NCBI RefSeq assembly: GCF_016598535.1
Contig: NZ_CP066779.1
Location: 3,224,001-3,288,000 of the forward strand
Source: Rhodococcus sp. P-2
GTDB lineage: Bacteria > Actinomycetota > Actinomycetes > Mycobacteriales > Mycobacteriaceae
Direction of reading: 5' to 3'
Length of the DNA stretch: 64,000 bases
Below the pieces are notes generated by a model. The model searched no databases. It was not told where the DNA came from and was given only the letters and a program-made list of their open reading frames with translations. Positions within the stretch are counted from its first letter, which is position 1, and each line of letters begins with the position of its first letter. The position numbers were made by a program, and so were the translations under genes. Positions 53,593-63,840 of the stretch are shown here, piece after piece.

Positions 53593-54018
53593 GTGGGAAA
53601 AAGTGACTCCGGAATTCTTGATGCGTCGCTGACGACCGCGCTGGTCCGAGCAGCCCGAATGGCCGCGGCGGCGGCGGAGAAGACGCTGGCCGCAGAGAAT
53701 CTCACTCTCGATCACTGGATGACGCTCGAAGCCTTGGCGTCGACCGAGGGGCTGACGATGGCTGAGCTGCGCGATCGAACGGGAACACCGGCTCCCACGC
53801 TGACGCGGGTCGCGGACAAGCTGGTCTCGCTCGCGCTCATCTATCGCGAAGTCGGCGAGGACGACCGCCGGAAAGTGCGCGTGTTTCTCTCCTCGCGTGG
53901 AAAGTCCTTGCACAAGCGGGTTGCTGCAGATATTCGCGTGGCCGAGGAGTCCTGGCTGACGTCGAAAGAGGAAGTGAAGCTGCGAGAGGGGCTCCGCCCC
54001 TGCACGCCTTCCTGGTAG
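53593..54018 (+). CDS. MarR-family regulator of the amidase cluster (NhhD-type)
   Basis: A 141-residue MarR protein. The winged helix spans about residues 45-105 (TMAELRDRTGTPAPTLTRVADKLVSL, wing DDRRKVRVFLSS). GTG 53593 has GGGGAG 6 nt upstream; an earlier GTG at 53563 is less well placed. MarR proteins paired with an AmiC-like sensor are known as NhhD/NhhC in Rhodococcus nitrile hydratase loci. The C-terminus (LREGLRPCTPSW) runs into a hairpin. Confidence 0.86.
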   Translation: MGKSDSGILDASLTTALVRAARMAAAAAEKTLAAENLTLDHWMTLEALASTEGLTMAELRDRTGTPAPTLTRVADKLVSLALIYREVGEDDRRKVRVFLSSRGKSLHKRVAADIRVAEESWLTSKEEVKLREGLRPCTPSW

Positions 54019-54037
54019 GGGGACTACCAGAAAGGCG
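54005..54037. terminator. Hairpin between the MarR and acs genes
   Basis: CGCCTT-C-CTGGTA and TACCAG-A-AAGGCG pair with one mismatch (54005-54017, 54025-54037). It includes the MarR stop codon and faces the convergent acs stop; no U-run. Confidence 0.5.
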
Positions 54038-54054
54038 CACGGGGGCCGAAGGCC

Positions 54055-55986
<1,932 letters not shown>

Positions 55987-56350
55987 GGCTGACGGCCTTC
56001 TTTCCACATTGATCGACACTTTTCTGACTCCGTGTGAGGGTAGTCACAAGCTCGCTCAAACGCACCGTTGCATCACGTTGCAACCCGTTGTCCTGCGACG
56101 ATCGGTCGAATCGATGCGACGGGTGGTCGCTTCCGCCGACGAATGAATGTGCCCGAATTCAATTACCCCCAATTTTCCAACAATGGGTGCGGTGCGCGCT
56201 TCGAGCTCGATGTGTCTATTGTCAAACCATTATTCGACCGCAACTCGAAGTCACGTTCACTTTCAGTTGTAGGCGACACGACGCCGGCAGTTACGGCTGT
56301 CGGCAGGCCGCGAGCATGCTCGGGGTCACTTAGATGTGGAAGGAATTCCT
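55987..56350. other. 364-bp divergent intergenic region acs-dppA
   Basis: It holds the Crp/GlxR site at 56033-56048 and an AT-rich pocket around 56150-56260. I see no gene in it. Confidence 0.7.
56033..56048. promoter_or_regulatory. Perfect Crp/GlxR consensus site at acs
   Basis: TGTGA-GGGTAG-TCACA is an exact match to the TGTGA-N6-TCACA consensus. It lies 47 bp before the acs start codon, in the acs-dppA divergent region. Confidence 0.8.
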
Positions 56351-57967
56351 TTGCGTATCTCACGCATAGCGACCGGCGCGGTCGCGCTCGGAATGACGGC
56401 AGTGCTGATCACGGCATGTTCGTCCGGCGATTCGTCGGGCGGATCGTCCAGTGGCGTCGTCAACGCCTGGGCGGGCGAGCCTCAGAACCCGTTGATCCCC
56501 ACGAACACGAGTGAGAACATGGGCGGCCGCGTCCTCGACTCGCTGTTCTCCGGTCTCGTTTCGTACACCGCAGACGGCGGTACGGAGAACGAGGTTGCCG
56601 AGTCCATCGAGAGCACCGACGGTCAGAACTTCACCGTCAAGCTCAAGGACGGCTGGACCTTCACGGACGGCACCCCCGTCACCGCGAAGTCGTTCGTCGA
56701 CGCGTGGAACTACGGCGCTCTCTCCACCAACGCTCAGCTCCAGGCTTCGTTCTTCGACCCGATCAAGGGCTACGACGAAGTTGCCGCCGAGGTTCCGACG
56801 GCACAGACCATGTCGGGTCTGAAGGTCGTGGACGATTCCACCTTCACCATCGAACTCAAGCAGCCCGAGTCGGCGTTCCCCGATCGCCTCGGCTTCACGG
56901 CGTACTACCCGCTGCCCGAGGTCGCGTTCAAGGACATGACCGCCTTCGGTGAGAACCCGATCGGCAACGGCCCGTACAAGCTCGACGGAACCGGCGCGTG
57001 GCAGCACAACGTCCGCATCGACACCGTCGTCAACCCGGACTACAACGGCAACCGTAAGCCGAAGAACGCCGGCGTCGACTTCATCATGTACAACAGCCTG
57101 GACACGGCGTACACCGATCTCCTGGCCAACAACGTCGACGTTCTCGACCAGGTTCCGCCGAGCGCCGTCACGACCTTCGAGTCGGACCTGCCCGGACGCA
57201 CCGTCAACCAGCCGTCGGCAACCATCGAGACGTTCACGATCCCGGGTCGCCTGCCGCACTTCAGCGGCGAAGAGGGCATGCTCCGCCGTCAGGCGATCTC
57301 GATGGCGATCAACCGCGATCAGATCACCCAGCAGATCTTCAACAAGACCAGGACGCCTGCACTCGACTTCACCAGCCCCGCAATCAAGGGCTGGAACGAC
57401 TCGCTGACCGGCAACGGCAACCTGAAGTTCGATCCCGAGGCAGCCAAGGCCGCTTGGGCGAAGGCCGACGCGATCGCTCCGTGGACCGGTAGCTTCGAGA
57501 TCGCGTACAACTCGGACGGCGGACACCAGGAATGGGTCGACGCCACGGCGAACAGCATCCGCAACACCCTCGGCATCGACGCGAAGGGCAAGCAGTACGC
57601 CACCTTCGCTCAGATCCGCACCGAAGCCACCAACCGCACCATCCAGAGCTCCTTCCGCTCCGGCTGGCAGGGTGACTACCCGCAGCAGTACGGCTTCCTG
57701 GCGCAGAACTACCAGACCGGCGGCAGCTCCAACGACGGTGAGTACTCCAACCCCGAGTTCGACCGCCTCCTGCGCGAATCGGCCGGCCAGACCGATCAGG
57801 CCAAGGCTCAGGAACTGCTCGATCAGGCTCAGGAAGTCCTGCTCAAGGACCTGCCCGCAGTTCCGACGTGGTACCGCAACGCTGCCAGTGGATGGTCGGA
57901 GAACGTCTCCAACGTGACCATCAGCTGGAACGGTGTTCCGGTCTACGAAGACATCGAAAAGAACTGA
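56351..57967 (+). CDS. dppA: Peptide-binding lipoprotein DppA/OppA
   Basis: A 538-residue extracytoplasmic solute-binding protein of the SBP_bac_5 family. The signal peptide ends in lipobox ITAC (about residue 21), and the mature part has the family segments PEVAFKDMTAFGENPIGNGPYKLD-like and RRQAISMAINRDQI. TTG 56351 is chosen because GGAAGGA is 6 nt upstream and it starts directly at the signal (RISRIATGAVALGMTAV). It captures peptides, or heme as shown for the mycobacterial Dpp system, for the permease below. A strong hairpin separates it from dppB. Confidence 0.92.
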   Translation: MRISRIATGAVALGMTAVLITACSSGDSSGGSSSGVVNAWAGEPQNPLIPTNTSENMGGRVLDSLFSGLVSYTADGGTENEVAESIESTDGQNFTVKLKDGWTFTDGTPVTAKSFVDAWNYGALSTNAQLQASFFDPIKGYDEVAAEVPTAQTMSGLKVVDDSTFTIELKQPESAFPDRLGFTAYYPLPEVAFKDMTAFGENPIGNGPYKLDGTGAWQHNVRIDTVVNPDYNGNRKPKNAGVDFIMYNSLDTAYTDLLANNVDVLDQVPPSAVTTFESDLPGRTVNQPSATIETFTIPGRLPHFSGEEGMLRRQAISMAINRDQITQQIFNKTRTPALDFTSPAIKGWNDSLTGNGNLKFDPEAAKAAWAKADAIAPWTGSFEIAYNSDGGHQEWVDATANSIRNTLGIDAKGKQYATFAQIRTEATNRTIQSSFRSGWQGDYPQQYGFLAQNYQTGGSSNDGEYSNPEFDRLLRESAGQTDQAKAQELLDQAQEVLLKDLPAVPTWYRNAASGWSENVSNVTISWNGVPVYEDIEKN

Positions 57968-57995
57968 CGCGTAGAACGATCCGCATCTGAAACGT

Positions 57996-58036
57996 GAGTT
58001 CGGGGCGGCAGGCGCCCTGCCTGCCGTCCCGAACTC
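57996..58036 (+). terminator. Hairpin between dppA and dppB
   Basis: Arms 57996-58013 (GAGTTCGGGG, then CGGCAGGC) and 58019-58036 pair over 18 bp with one G-T position. No U-run follows. It probably protects or partly terminates the dppA message so that binding protein exceeds permease. Confidence 0.75.
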
Positions 58037-58078
58037 GTGTTCACACCGGACTGTCCGCTGACGTACACGATCATCGAC

Positions 58079-58090
58079 AAGGAGGTGATC
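58079..58090 (+). promoter_or_regulatory. Full-length Shine-Dalgarno of dppB
   Basis: AAGGAGGTGATC pairs with the whole 3' tail of 16S rRNA (12 nt) and ends 2 nt before the dppB ATG. Such a complete match is rare and decides the start at 58093. Confidence 0.85.
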
Positions 58091-58092
58091 CG

Positions 58093-59019
58093 ATGCTCTG
58101 GTACATCGGTCGCCGAGTGCTTCAAATGATCCCGGTTTTTCTCGGGGCCACTCTTCTGATCTACGCCATGGTCTTCCTGCTTCCCGGTGATCCGATTGCC
58201 GCGTTGGCGGGCGACAAGGCGCTCAGTCCGGCTGTTGCACAGCAGCTTCGGGAGCGCTACCACCTCGACCTCCCCTTCTATCAGCAGTACCTGCTGTACC
58301 TGAAGGGCATCTTCACGCTGGACTTCGGCACGTCGTTCTCCGGACGACCTGTCAGTGAAGTTCTGGCACAGGCATTTCCGATCACGATGAAACTTGCCTT
58401 CATGGCACTGATCGTCGAGACGGTCTTCGGTGTCGGCTTCGGCCTCATCGCCGGCCTGCGTAAGGGCGGATTCTTCGACAGCACCGTCCTGCTGTTCAGC
58501 CTCGTTCTCATCGCCATCCCGATCTTCGTGATCGGCTTCCTGGCTCAGTTCTTCATCGGCGTCAAATGGGGCATCGTCCCGCCGACGGTCGGTGGCAACA
58601 CCAGTTTCACGAATCTCCTTCTCCCGGCACTGGTTCTCGGCTCGGTCTCGTTCGCGTACGTTCTGCGACTGACCCGAACGTCCGTGGCGGAGAATCTGAC
58701 TGCCGATTACGTGCGCACCGCTACCGCCAAGGGACTTTCCCGCGGACGAGTGGTTCGCGTGCACGTGTTGCGCAACTCGCTGATCCCAGTGGTCACGTTC
58801 CTGGGTGCCGACCTCGCGACGTTGATGGGCGGCGCCATCGTCACCGAGGGCATCTTCAACATCAACGGCGTCGGCGGCACGATCTACCAGGCGGTGACCA
58901 GAGGTGAAGCGCCGACGGTGGTTTCGTTCGTCACCATCCTGATCGTGATCTACCTGATCGCGAATCTGCTCGTCGACCTCTTGTACGCCGCGCTCGATCC
59001 GAGGATCCGCTATGTCTGA
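58093..59019 (+). CDS. dppB: Peptide ABC transporter permease DppB
   Basis: A 308-residue inner-membrane permease with six helices. The N-terminal WYIGRRVLQMIPVFLGATLLIYAMVFLLPGDP and the EAA loop TADYVRTATAKGLSRGRVV are typical of DppB/OppB. The start was fixed by the complete Shine-Dalgarno. It overlaps dppC by 8 bases and forms the channel with it. Confidence 0.93.
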   Translation: MLWYIGRRVLQMIPVFLGATLLIYAMVFLLPGDPIAALAGDKALSPAVAQQLRERYHLDLPFYQQYLLYLKGIFTLDFGTSFSGRPVSEVLAQAFPITMKLAFMALIVETVFGVGFGLIAGLRKGGFFDSTVLLFSLVLIAIPIFVIGFLAQFFIGVKWGIVPPTVGGNTSFTNLLLPALVLGSVSFAYVLRLTRTSVAENLTADYVRTATAKGLSRGRVVRVHVLRNSLIPVVTFLGADLATLMGGAIVTEGIFNINGVGGTIYQAVTRGEAPTVVSFVTILIVIYLIANLLVDLLYAALDPRIRYV

Positions 59020-59968
59020 GACCGTGAAGACCGGACGCGTAGTCCGGCAAAGCCATTTCGTGGCGCCGCCCGAAGTTGCGGCACCGGGGGAGACGGACGC
59101 CGTCAAACTCGATCAGGCGCCGACGAGCATGTGGACCGACGCGTGGCGCGACCTACGCAAGCGTCCCCTGTTCATCATCTCGACGATTATCATCCTCGCG
59201 GTCATTGTCATCGCAGCGTTTCCGAGCTTGTTCACGAGCACCGATCCGCGGTTCTGCGACCTGACCTACAGCATGCAGGGGCCGACCTCAGGGCACTGGT
59301 TCGGTTTCGACCGCCAGGGCTGTGACGTGTACTCGCGCACCATCTACGGTGCTCGCGCATCCGTACTCGTGGGCGTCGGTGTCACGGCGTCGGTGCTGGT
59401 GATCGGCGTGATCTTCGGTGCGCTGTCCGGTTTCTACGGCGGATGGACCGATTCGATCCTCTCCCGTGTCGCCGACATCTTCTTCGGCATCCCGCTGATC
59501 CTGGCTGCCATCGTCCTGATGCAGCTCTTCACCGATCGCACGATCTGGACTGTCGTCGGCGTCCTGGCGCTCTTCGGCTGGCCGCAGATGGCAAGAATTG
59601 CTCGCGGCGCGGTGATCTCGGCGAAGAACAACGATTACGTCATGGCTTCGGAGGCATTGGGTGTCTCGAAGCTCAAGACACTGATCCGCCACGTCATCCC
59701 GAATTCGTTGGCGCCCATCATCGTGGTGGCCACCATCTCGCTCGGTACGTACATCGTTGCCGAGGCGACGCTGTCCTTCCTCGGTATCGGTCTTCCGTCC
59801 ACCGAGGTTTCGTGGGGTGGAGACATCAGTAACGCTCAGGTGACGCTGCGTCAGGGTTCGACCATTCTGTTCTACCCGGCAACGGCTCTGGCGATCACCG
59901 TTCTCGGATTCATCATGATGGGTGACGCTCTGCGCGACGCCCTCGATCCCAAGTCGCGGAAGCGGTGA
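59012..59968 (+). CDS. dppC: Peptide ABC transporter permease DppC
   Basis: A 318-residue permease of the OppC/DppC type. A cytosolic N-terminal region of about 50 residues precedes the first helix (PLFIISTIIILAVIVIAAF). The OppC N-terminal domain has FGFDRQGCDVYSRTIYGAR, and the EAA loop is YVMASEALGVSKLKTL. It overlaps dppB and, through GTGA, the ATPase gene. Confidence 0.93.
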   Translation: MSETVKTGRVVRQSHFVAPPEVAAPGETDAVKLDQAPTSMWTDAWRDLRKRPLFIISTIIILAVIVIAAFPSLFTSTDPRFCDLTYSMQGPTSGHWFGFDRQGCDVYSRTIYGARASVLVGVGVTASVLVIGVIFGALSGFYGGWTDSILSRVADIFFGIPLILAAIVLMQLFTDRTIWTVVGVLALFGWPQMARIARGAVISAKNNDYVMASEALGVSKLKTLIRHVIPNSLAPIIVVATISLGTYIVAEATLSFLGIGLPSTEVSWGGDISNAQVTLRQGSTILFYPATALAITVLGFIMMGDALRDALDPKSRKR

Positions 59969-61698
59969 GCACGATGACCACCAAGGAAACTCTCACCTCG
60001 GAGGAAACTCCGTTGCTCGAGATTCGTGATCTCGAGGTGTCGTTCCAGTCCAATTCCGGTCCGGTTCCGGCAGTTCGAGGCGTCAGCCTGACCGTGTACC
60101 CGGGACAGACGGTCGCCATCGTCGGCGAATCGGGCTCGGGCAAGTCCACCACCGCACACTCGATCATCAATCTGCTTCCCGGCACCGGCAAGGTGACGGC
60201 AGGCGAGATCATCTTCGACGGCAAGGACATCTCGAAGGTTTCGGAGAAGGACTTCGTCCATATCCGGGGCAGCCAGATCGGTTTGGTTCCGCAGGACCCG
60301 ATGTCGAATCTGAATCCCGTGTGGAAAGTGGGCTTCCAGATCGAGGAAGCACTGGCTGCCAACGGGATCGCCAAGGGCAAGGCCGCCAAGGTTCGCGCCG
60401 CCGAACTGCTCGAGGAGGCAGGTCTCGCCGAAGCCGAGAGCCGGTTGGGGCAGTACCCGCACGAGTTCTCGGGCGGTATGCGCCAGCGCGCACTCATCGC
60501 GATCGGGTTGTCCGCTCGTCCGAAGCTTCTGATCGCGGACGAGCCGACGTCGGCGCTCGACGTCACCGTCCAGCGTCAGATCCTCGACCACCTCGACGGT
60601 CTGACAACGGAACTCGGCACCGCGGTTCTGCTCATCACGCACGATCTGGGCTTGGCTGCCGAGCGTGCCGAGCATCTGATCGTGATGAGCAAGGGTCGTA
60701 TCGTCGAATCCGGTCCGGCACTGGAGATCCTGAAGCGTCCGCAGCATCCGTACACACAGAAGCTGGTTGCCGCTGCGCCGTCGTTGGCGTCGAAGCGCCT
60801 CAGCTCGTCGGTGGCGCGCGCCGAGATTCGCGAACAGGCGGAAGAGGTAGCCGAAGCGGTCAAGGCCGAGGAAAGTGCGGGAGAGTCCTTCGGCAAGGCG
60901 ACCGACGACGTTCTTGTCGTCGATCATCTGACCAAGGTGTTCAAGCTGCGCAAGGGTTTCCGCAAGACCACCGACTTCACAGCCGTGAACGACGTGTCCT
61001 TCAAGGTCCGCCGCGGAACCACGACGGCGATCGTCGGCGAATCGGGTTCCGGTAAGTCAACGGTCGCGCAGATGGTTCTCGGCTTGCTCGAGCCCACCGC
61101 AGGCAACGTCGTCTTCGACGGTCAGGACGTGGCGAAACTCGGCGCGAAGGAAACCTTTGCGTTCCGTCGCCGAGTGCAGCCGATCTTCCAGAACCCTTAC
61201 GGCACGCTCGACCCGATGTACTCGATCTACCGCACGATCGAAGAGCCGCTACGTACCCACAAGGTCGGGACAAAAGCCGAACGTGAGGCTCGCGTCCGCG
61301 AACTTCTCGACAAGGTCGGTCTGCCCCAGTCGGTCATGCGACGGTTCCCGAACGAGCTCTCCGGCGGACAGCGTCAGCGCGTCGCAATTGCGCGAGCGTT
61401 GGCACTGCAACCGGAGGTCGTGATCTGCGACGAGGCGGTCTCCGCTCTCGACGTGCTCGTGCAGGATCAGATCTTGACCCTGCTCAACGACCTGCAGGCA
61501 GAGTTCGGGTTGACGTACCTCTTCATCACGCACGACCTGGCCGTGGTTCGTCAGATCGCGGACAACGTGTTGGTGATGTCGCGTGGCTCGATCGTCGAAT
61601 CGGCACCGATCGACGACGTGTTCGGAAATCCGCAACAGGACTACACCCGCAAGTTGCTCGATGCGATTCCCGGCGGTTCCATCACGCTGGGAAGCTGA
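59965..61698 (+). CDS. dppD: Peptide ABC transporter ATPase DppD, two fused nucleotide-binding domains
   Basis: A 577-residue ATPase holding both nucleotide-binding domains in one chain. First domain: Walker A GESGSGKSTT, signature EFSGGMRQR, Walker B LLIADEPTSALD. Second: GESGSGKSTVA, LSGGQRQRVA, VVICDEAVSALD, where the usual P-T is A-V. OppC-type C-terminal segments follow each domain. The GTG start overlaps the dppC stop; ATG 59974 is an alternative. It drives import through DppB/DppC. Confidence 0.93.
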   Translation: MSTMTTKETLTSEETPLLEIRDLEVSFQSNSGPVPAVRGVSLTVYPGQTVAIVGESGSGKSTTAHSIINLLPGTGKVTAGEIIFDGKDISKVSEKDFVHIRGSQIGLVPQDPMSNLNPVWKVGFQIEEALAANGIAKGKAAKVRAAELLEEAGLAEAESRLGQYPHEFSGGMRQRALIAIGLSARPKLLIADEPTSALDVTVQRQILDHLDGLTTELGTAVLLITHDLGLAAERAEHLIVMSKGRIVESGPALEILKRPQHPYTQKLVAAAPSLASKRLSSSVARAEIREQAEEVAEAVKAEESAGESFGKATDDVLVVDHLTKVFKLRKGFRKTTDFTAVNDVSFKVRRGTTTAIVGESGSGKSTVAQMVLGLLEPTAGNVVFDGQDVAKLGAKETFAFRRRVQPIFQNPYGTLDPMYSIYRTIEEPLRTHKVGTKAEREARVRELLDKVGLPQSVMRRFPNELSGGQRQRVAIARALALQPEVVICDEAVSALDVLVQDQILTLLNDLQAEFGLTYLFITHDLAVVRQIADNVLVMSRGSIVESAPIDDVFGNPQQDYTRKLLDAIPGGSITLGS

Positions 61699-61725
61699 GG
61701 CAACAGGTAGGTAGGCAAGTCCGCA

Positions 61726-61778
61726 GAGGGGCTGCAAGGGTACCGTCGTTGATCGTGACGGACCCCTTGCAGCCCCTC
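61726..61778 (+). promoter_or_regulatory. Hairpin enclosing the ribosome-binding site and start of the Fic-like gene
   Basis: GAGGGGCTGCAAGGG (61726-61740) pairs perfectly over 15 bp with CCCTTGCAGCCCCTC (61764-61778). The AAGGG Shine-Dalgarno is in the 5' arm, both candidate start codons (TTG 61749, GTG 61755) are in the 23-nt loop, and the 3' arm is inside the coding sequence. It may also end the dpp message. Confidence 0.8.
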
Positions 61779-62504
61779 GTCGATCTTCCAGGTGTACGCG
61801 CCGCTGCCGATCATGCGCGCGACGCTCTGGGGGAGGTTCATCGGCACAAGACCAACCGTCGCGGTTGGCCCACCACTGCCGCCGAAGCCGCGGTTCGCGC
61901 AGCGCGAGCCTCCGCGTCTCTGGCGGGTGGCACCACGGAATTGCCGGCCGAGGGCATGGCCGGTGATCCGATTCTCGCGGGTGCTCTGCGCGTGGCTCAG
62001 GCACTGGACGGCGACAGTCTGCCCCTCATGGAGTCGACGTGGAAGCGCGCCCCACTGCAGGCTTTGGCCCGTCTGCACCTGCTGGCCGCGGCGGACCTCG
62101 TCGAGGACGTGGATCAACTGGGGCGGCCACGATCGGATCGCGGAGTGGGGGAGCGGTTGGACGCTCTCGCGCAACTCGTGACAGGCGGGACCAGTGCGCC
62201 GGCTCCGGTTCTGGCGGCCGTTGTACACGGAGAACTCTTGGCGCTGAGCCCGTTCGGCACGGCTGACGGCATCGTCGCCCGTGCGGCCTCGCGTCTGGTT
62301 GCGGTCTCGTCCGGGTTGGATCCGCACAATCTAGGAGTCCCCGAGGTCAGTTGGCTTCGGCGGCCGCAGGCGTACACGGACGGCGCAGCTGGATTCGCTT
62401 CGGGAAATCCGGCGGGCGTCGGCAGCTGGGTGATTCTGTGCTGCGGCGCTCTCGAAGCCGGTGCGCGAGAAGCGACTTCGATCGCCGACGCGGCGACTGG
62501 ATAA
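61749..62504 (+). CDS. Fic-like protein with degenerate active-site motif (Rv3662c-type)
   Basis: A protein of about 250 residues, Ala-rich and helical. The segment VVHGELLALSPFGTADGIVARA resembles the Fic core HPFxxGNGRxxR, but the catalytic His is Ser and the GNGR loop is ADGIV, so AMP transfer is unlikely. It corresponds in position to M. tuberculosis Rv3662c. TTG 61749 is 8 nt from AAGGG; GTG 61755 is the alternative. The ribosome site is inside a 15-bp hairpin. Function unknown. Confidence 0.72.
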   Translation: MIVTDPLQPLVDLPGVRAAADHARDALGEVHRHKTNRRGWPTTAAEAAVRAARASASLAGGTTELPAEGMAGDPILAGALRVAQALDGDSLPLMESTWKRAPLQALARLHLLAAADLVEDVDQLGRPRSDRGVGERLDALAQLVTGGTSAPAPVLAAVVHGELLALSPFGTADGIVARAASRLVAVSSGLDPHNLGVPEVSWLRRPQAYTDGAAGFASGNPAGVGSWVILCCGALEAGAREATSIADAATG

Positions 62505-62894
62505 TCTGCAACAGGGCGAGGCTGGAACATAACGAACGGGCGGCGCTGCCGATAAATCGACTTCGCCGCCCGTCAGCACGGACTACTCGTTACCAAGCGT
62601 GCTCGGTGGGTTGTGTGGGTGGCCTCGGCGAGGGATCGCACTTTCTGAGGTCGTCCCCGCAACCGGTGCGGGGTCCTCGCTCAAATTGAACGAATCTTGC
62701 AGGCCCACAACGCTTCTGCCCTTATAGTGGCTTGTGCTCCGCGTGGGTGCCCTAGTGCCCGTGCTAGGAATTTCGGTTGGGGAAACGGTCCTTCTCTTCC
62801 GAGCCGTTCCTGGCCTTCCGTTCTTCCGTAACTCCTTTGTACCCTGTGTCCGGGCTCACAGCAAGTACCAATTTTTGTTTGTGGGCATTGGATT
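62505..62894. other. 390-bp intergenic region without a gene
   Basis: No supported gene is seen between the convergent Fic-like and HAD-IB genes. A TATAGT element is at about 62720 on the plus strand; transcription from it would run antisense into the HAD-IB gene. I see no clear terminator. Confidence 0.5.
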
Positions 62895-63713
62895 TCAGCG
62901 TTTCCGACGCAGTAGCCCGAAGGTCATGGCGCCGGCCACCAAAGCTGCGATTCCCACCGCTGCAGTTGTGGCCACCGTCGTCGTGGACTGCGCCGACAAT
63001 CGCGCGCGAAGCGAGACTGGGTTCGAGAAAGTCAGTATGGGCCAACCGTTTACGGCCGCTTCCTTGCGTAATGCACGATCGGGGTTGACTGCGGTGGGAT
63101 GTCCGACTGCCTCGAGCATGGGCAAATCGGTCACCGAGTCGGAGTAGGCGTAACTGGCGGCGAGGTCGTAGCCGTATTCCGCGGCGAGTTTTTCCATCGC
63201 CTCGACCTTGCCCGGGCCGTAGCAGTAGAAGTCGACCTCGCCGGTGTAATGGCCGTCTTCTTCCCTCATCGACGTCGCCACGGAATGGGTGGCGCCGAGG
63301 GCTCGGGCGATCGGCGCGACGATTTCCTCGCCCGACGCCGACACCACGATGACGTCGTGTCCACGCAGCTTGTGATCTGCGATCAGATCGGCCGCCTCGG
63401 CGAAGACGAGTGGGTCGACGATGTCGTGCAGAGTCTCCGCGACGATGGCCTTCACCTGTTCCACGTCCCAACCCGCGCACATGGCCGTCAGGTGCTCGCG
63501 CATGCGCTCCATCTGATCGTGATCGGCGCCGGACAGCAGAAACAGGAATTGTGCATAGCTGCTCTTGAGAACCGAGCGTCGATTGATCAGACCCTGGGCG
63601 AAGAAGGGCTTACTGAACGCCAGGGTGCTCGACTTCGCGATGATCGTTTTGTCCAAATCGAAGAAAGCGGCTGTCCGCCCGGTATTCAGTCCGTTCGCAG
63701 GCTTGTCGGTCAC
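62895..63713 (-). CDS. HAD-IB family phosphatase (Rv3661-type)
   Basis: A 272-residue HAD-IB hydrolase related to phosphoserine phosphatase. Motif I FFDLDKTII is at about residue 17, motif II VVSASGEEIVAPIA, the lysine in GPGKVEAM and motif IV in AYSDSVTDLPML. A C-terminal hydrophobic helix (TTAAVGIAALVAGAMTFGLL) followed by RRKR anchors it to the membrane. GTG 63713 is chosen because the frame further upstream runs through the 6C RNA. The substrate is unknown; lysophospholipid or phosphoserine are possible. Confidence 0.87.
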   Translation of the reverse strand: MTDKPANGLNTGRTAAFFDLDKTIIAKSSTLAFSKPFFAQGLINRRSVLKSSYAQFLFLLSGADHDQMERMREHLTAMCAGWDVEQVKAIVAETLHDIVDPLVFAEAADLIADHKLRGHDVIVVSASGEEIVAPIARALGATHSVATSMREEDGHYTGEVDFYCYGPGKVEAMEKLAAEYGYDLAASYAYSDSVTDLPMLEAVGHPTAVNPDRALRKEAAVNGWPILTFSNPVSLRARLSAQSTTTVATTAAVGIAALVAGAMTFGLLRRKR

Positions 63714-63840
63714 AGGAACGAGGATAGTCCGACAGGCGGTTCGTGTGCTCCTCGGCAAGCGTCCTCTTGCGGCGAAAAACAGCAGTTCAGTGCAGCTCAG
63801 GCTTGCGTTTCTCGCCAATGGCGGGTGTAAGATCGTTGCT

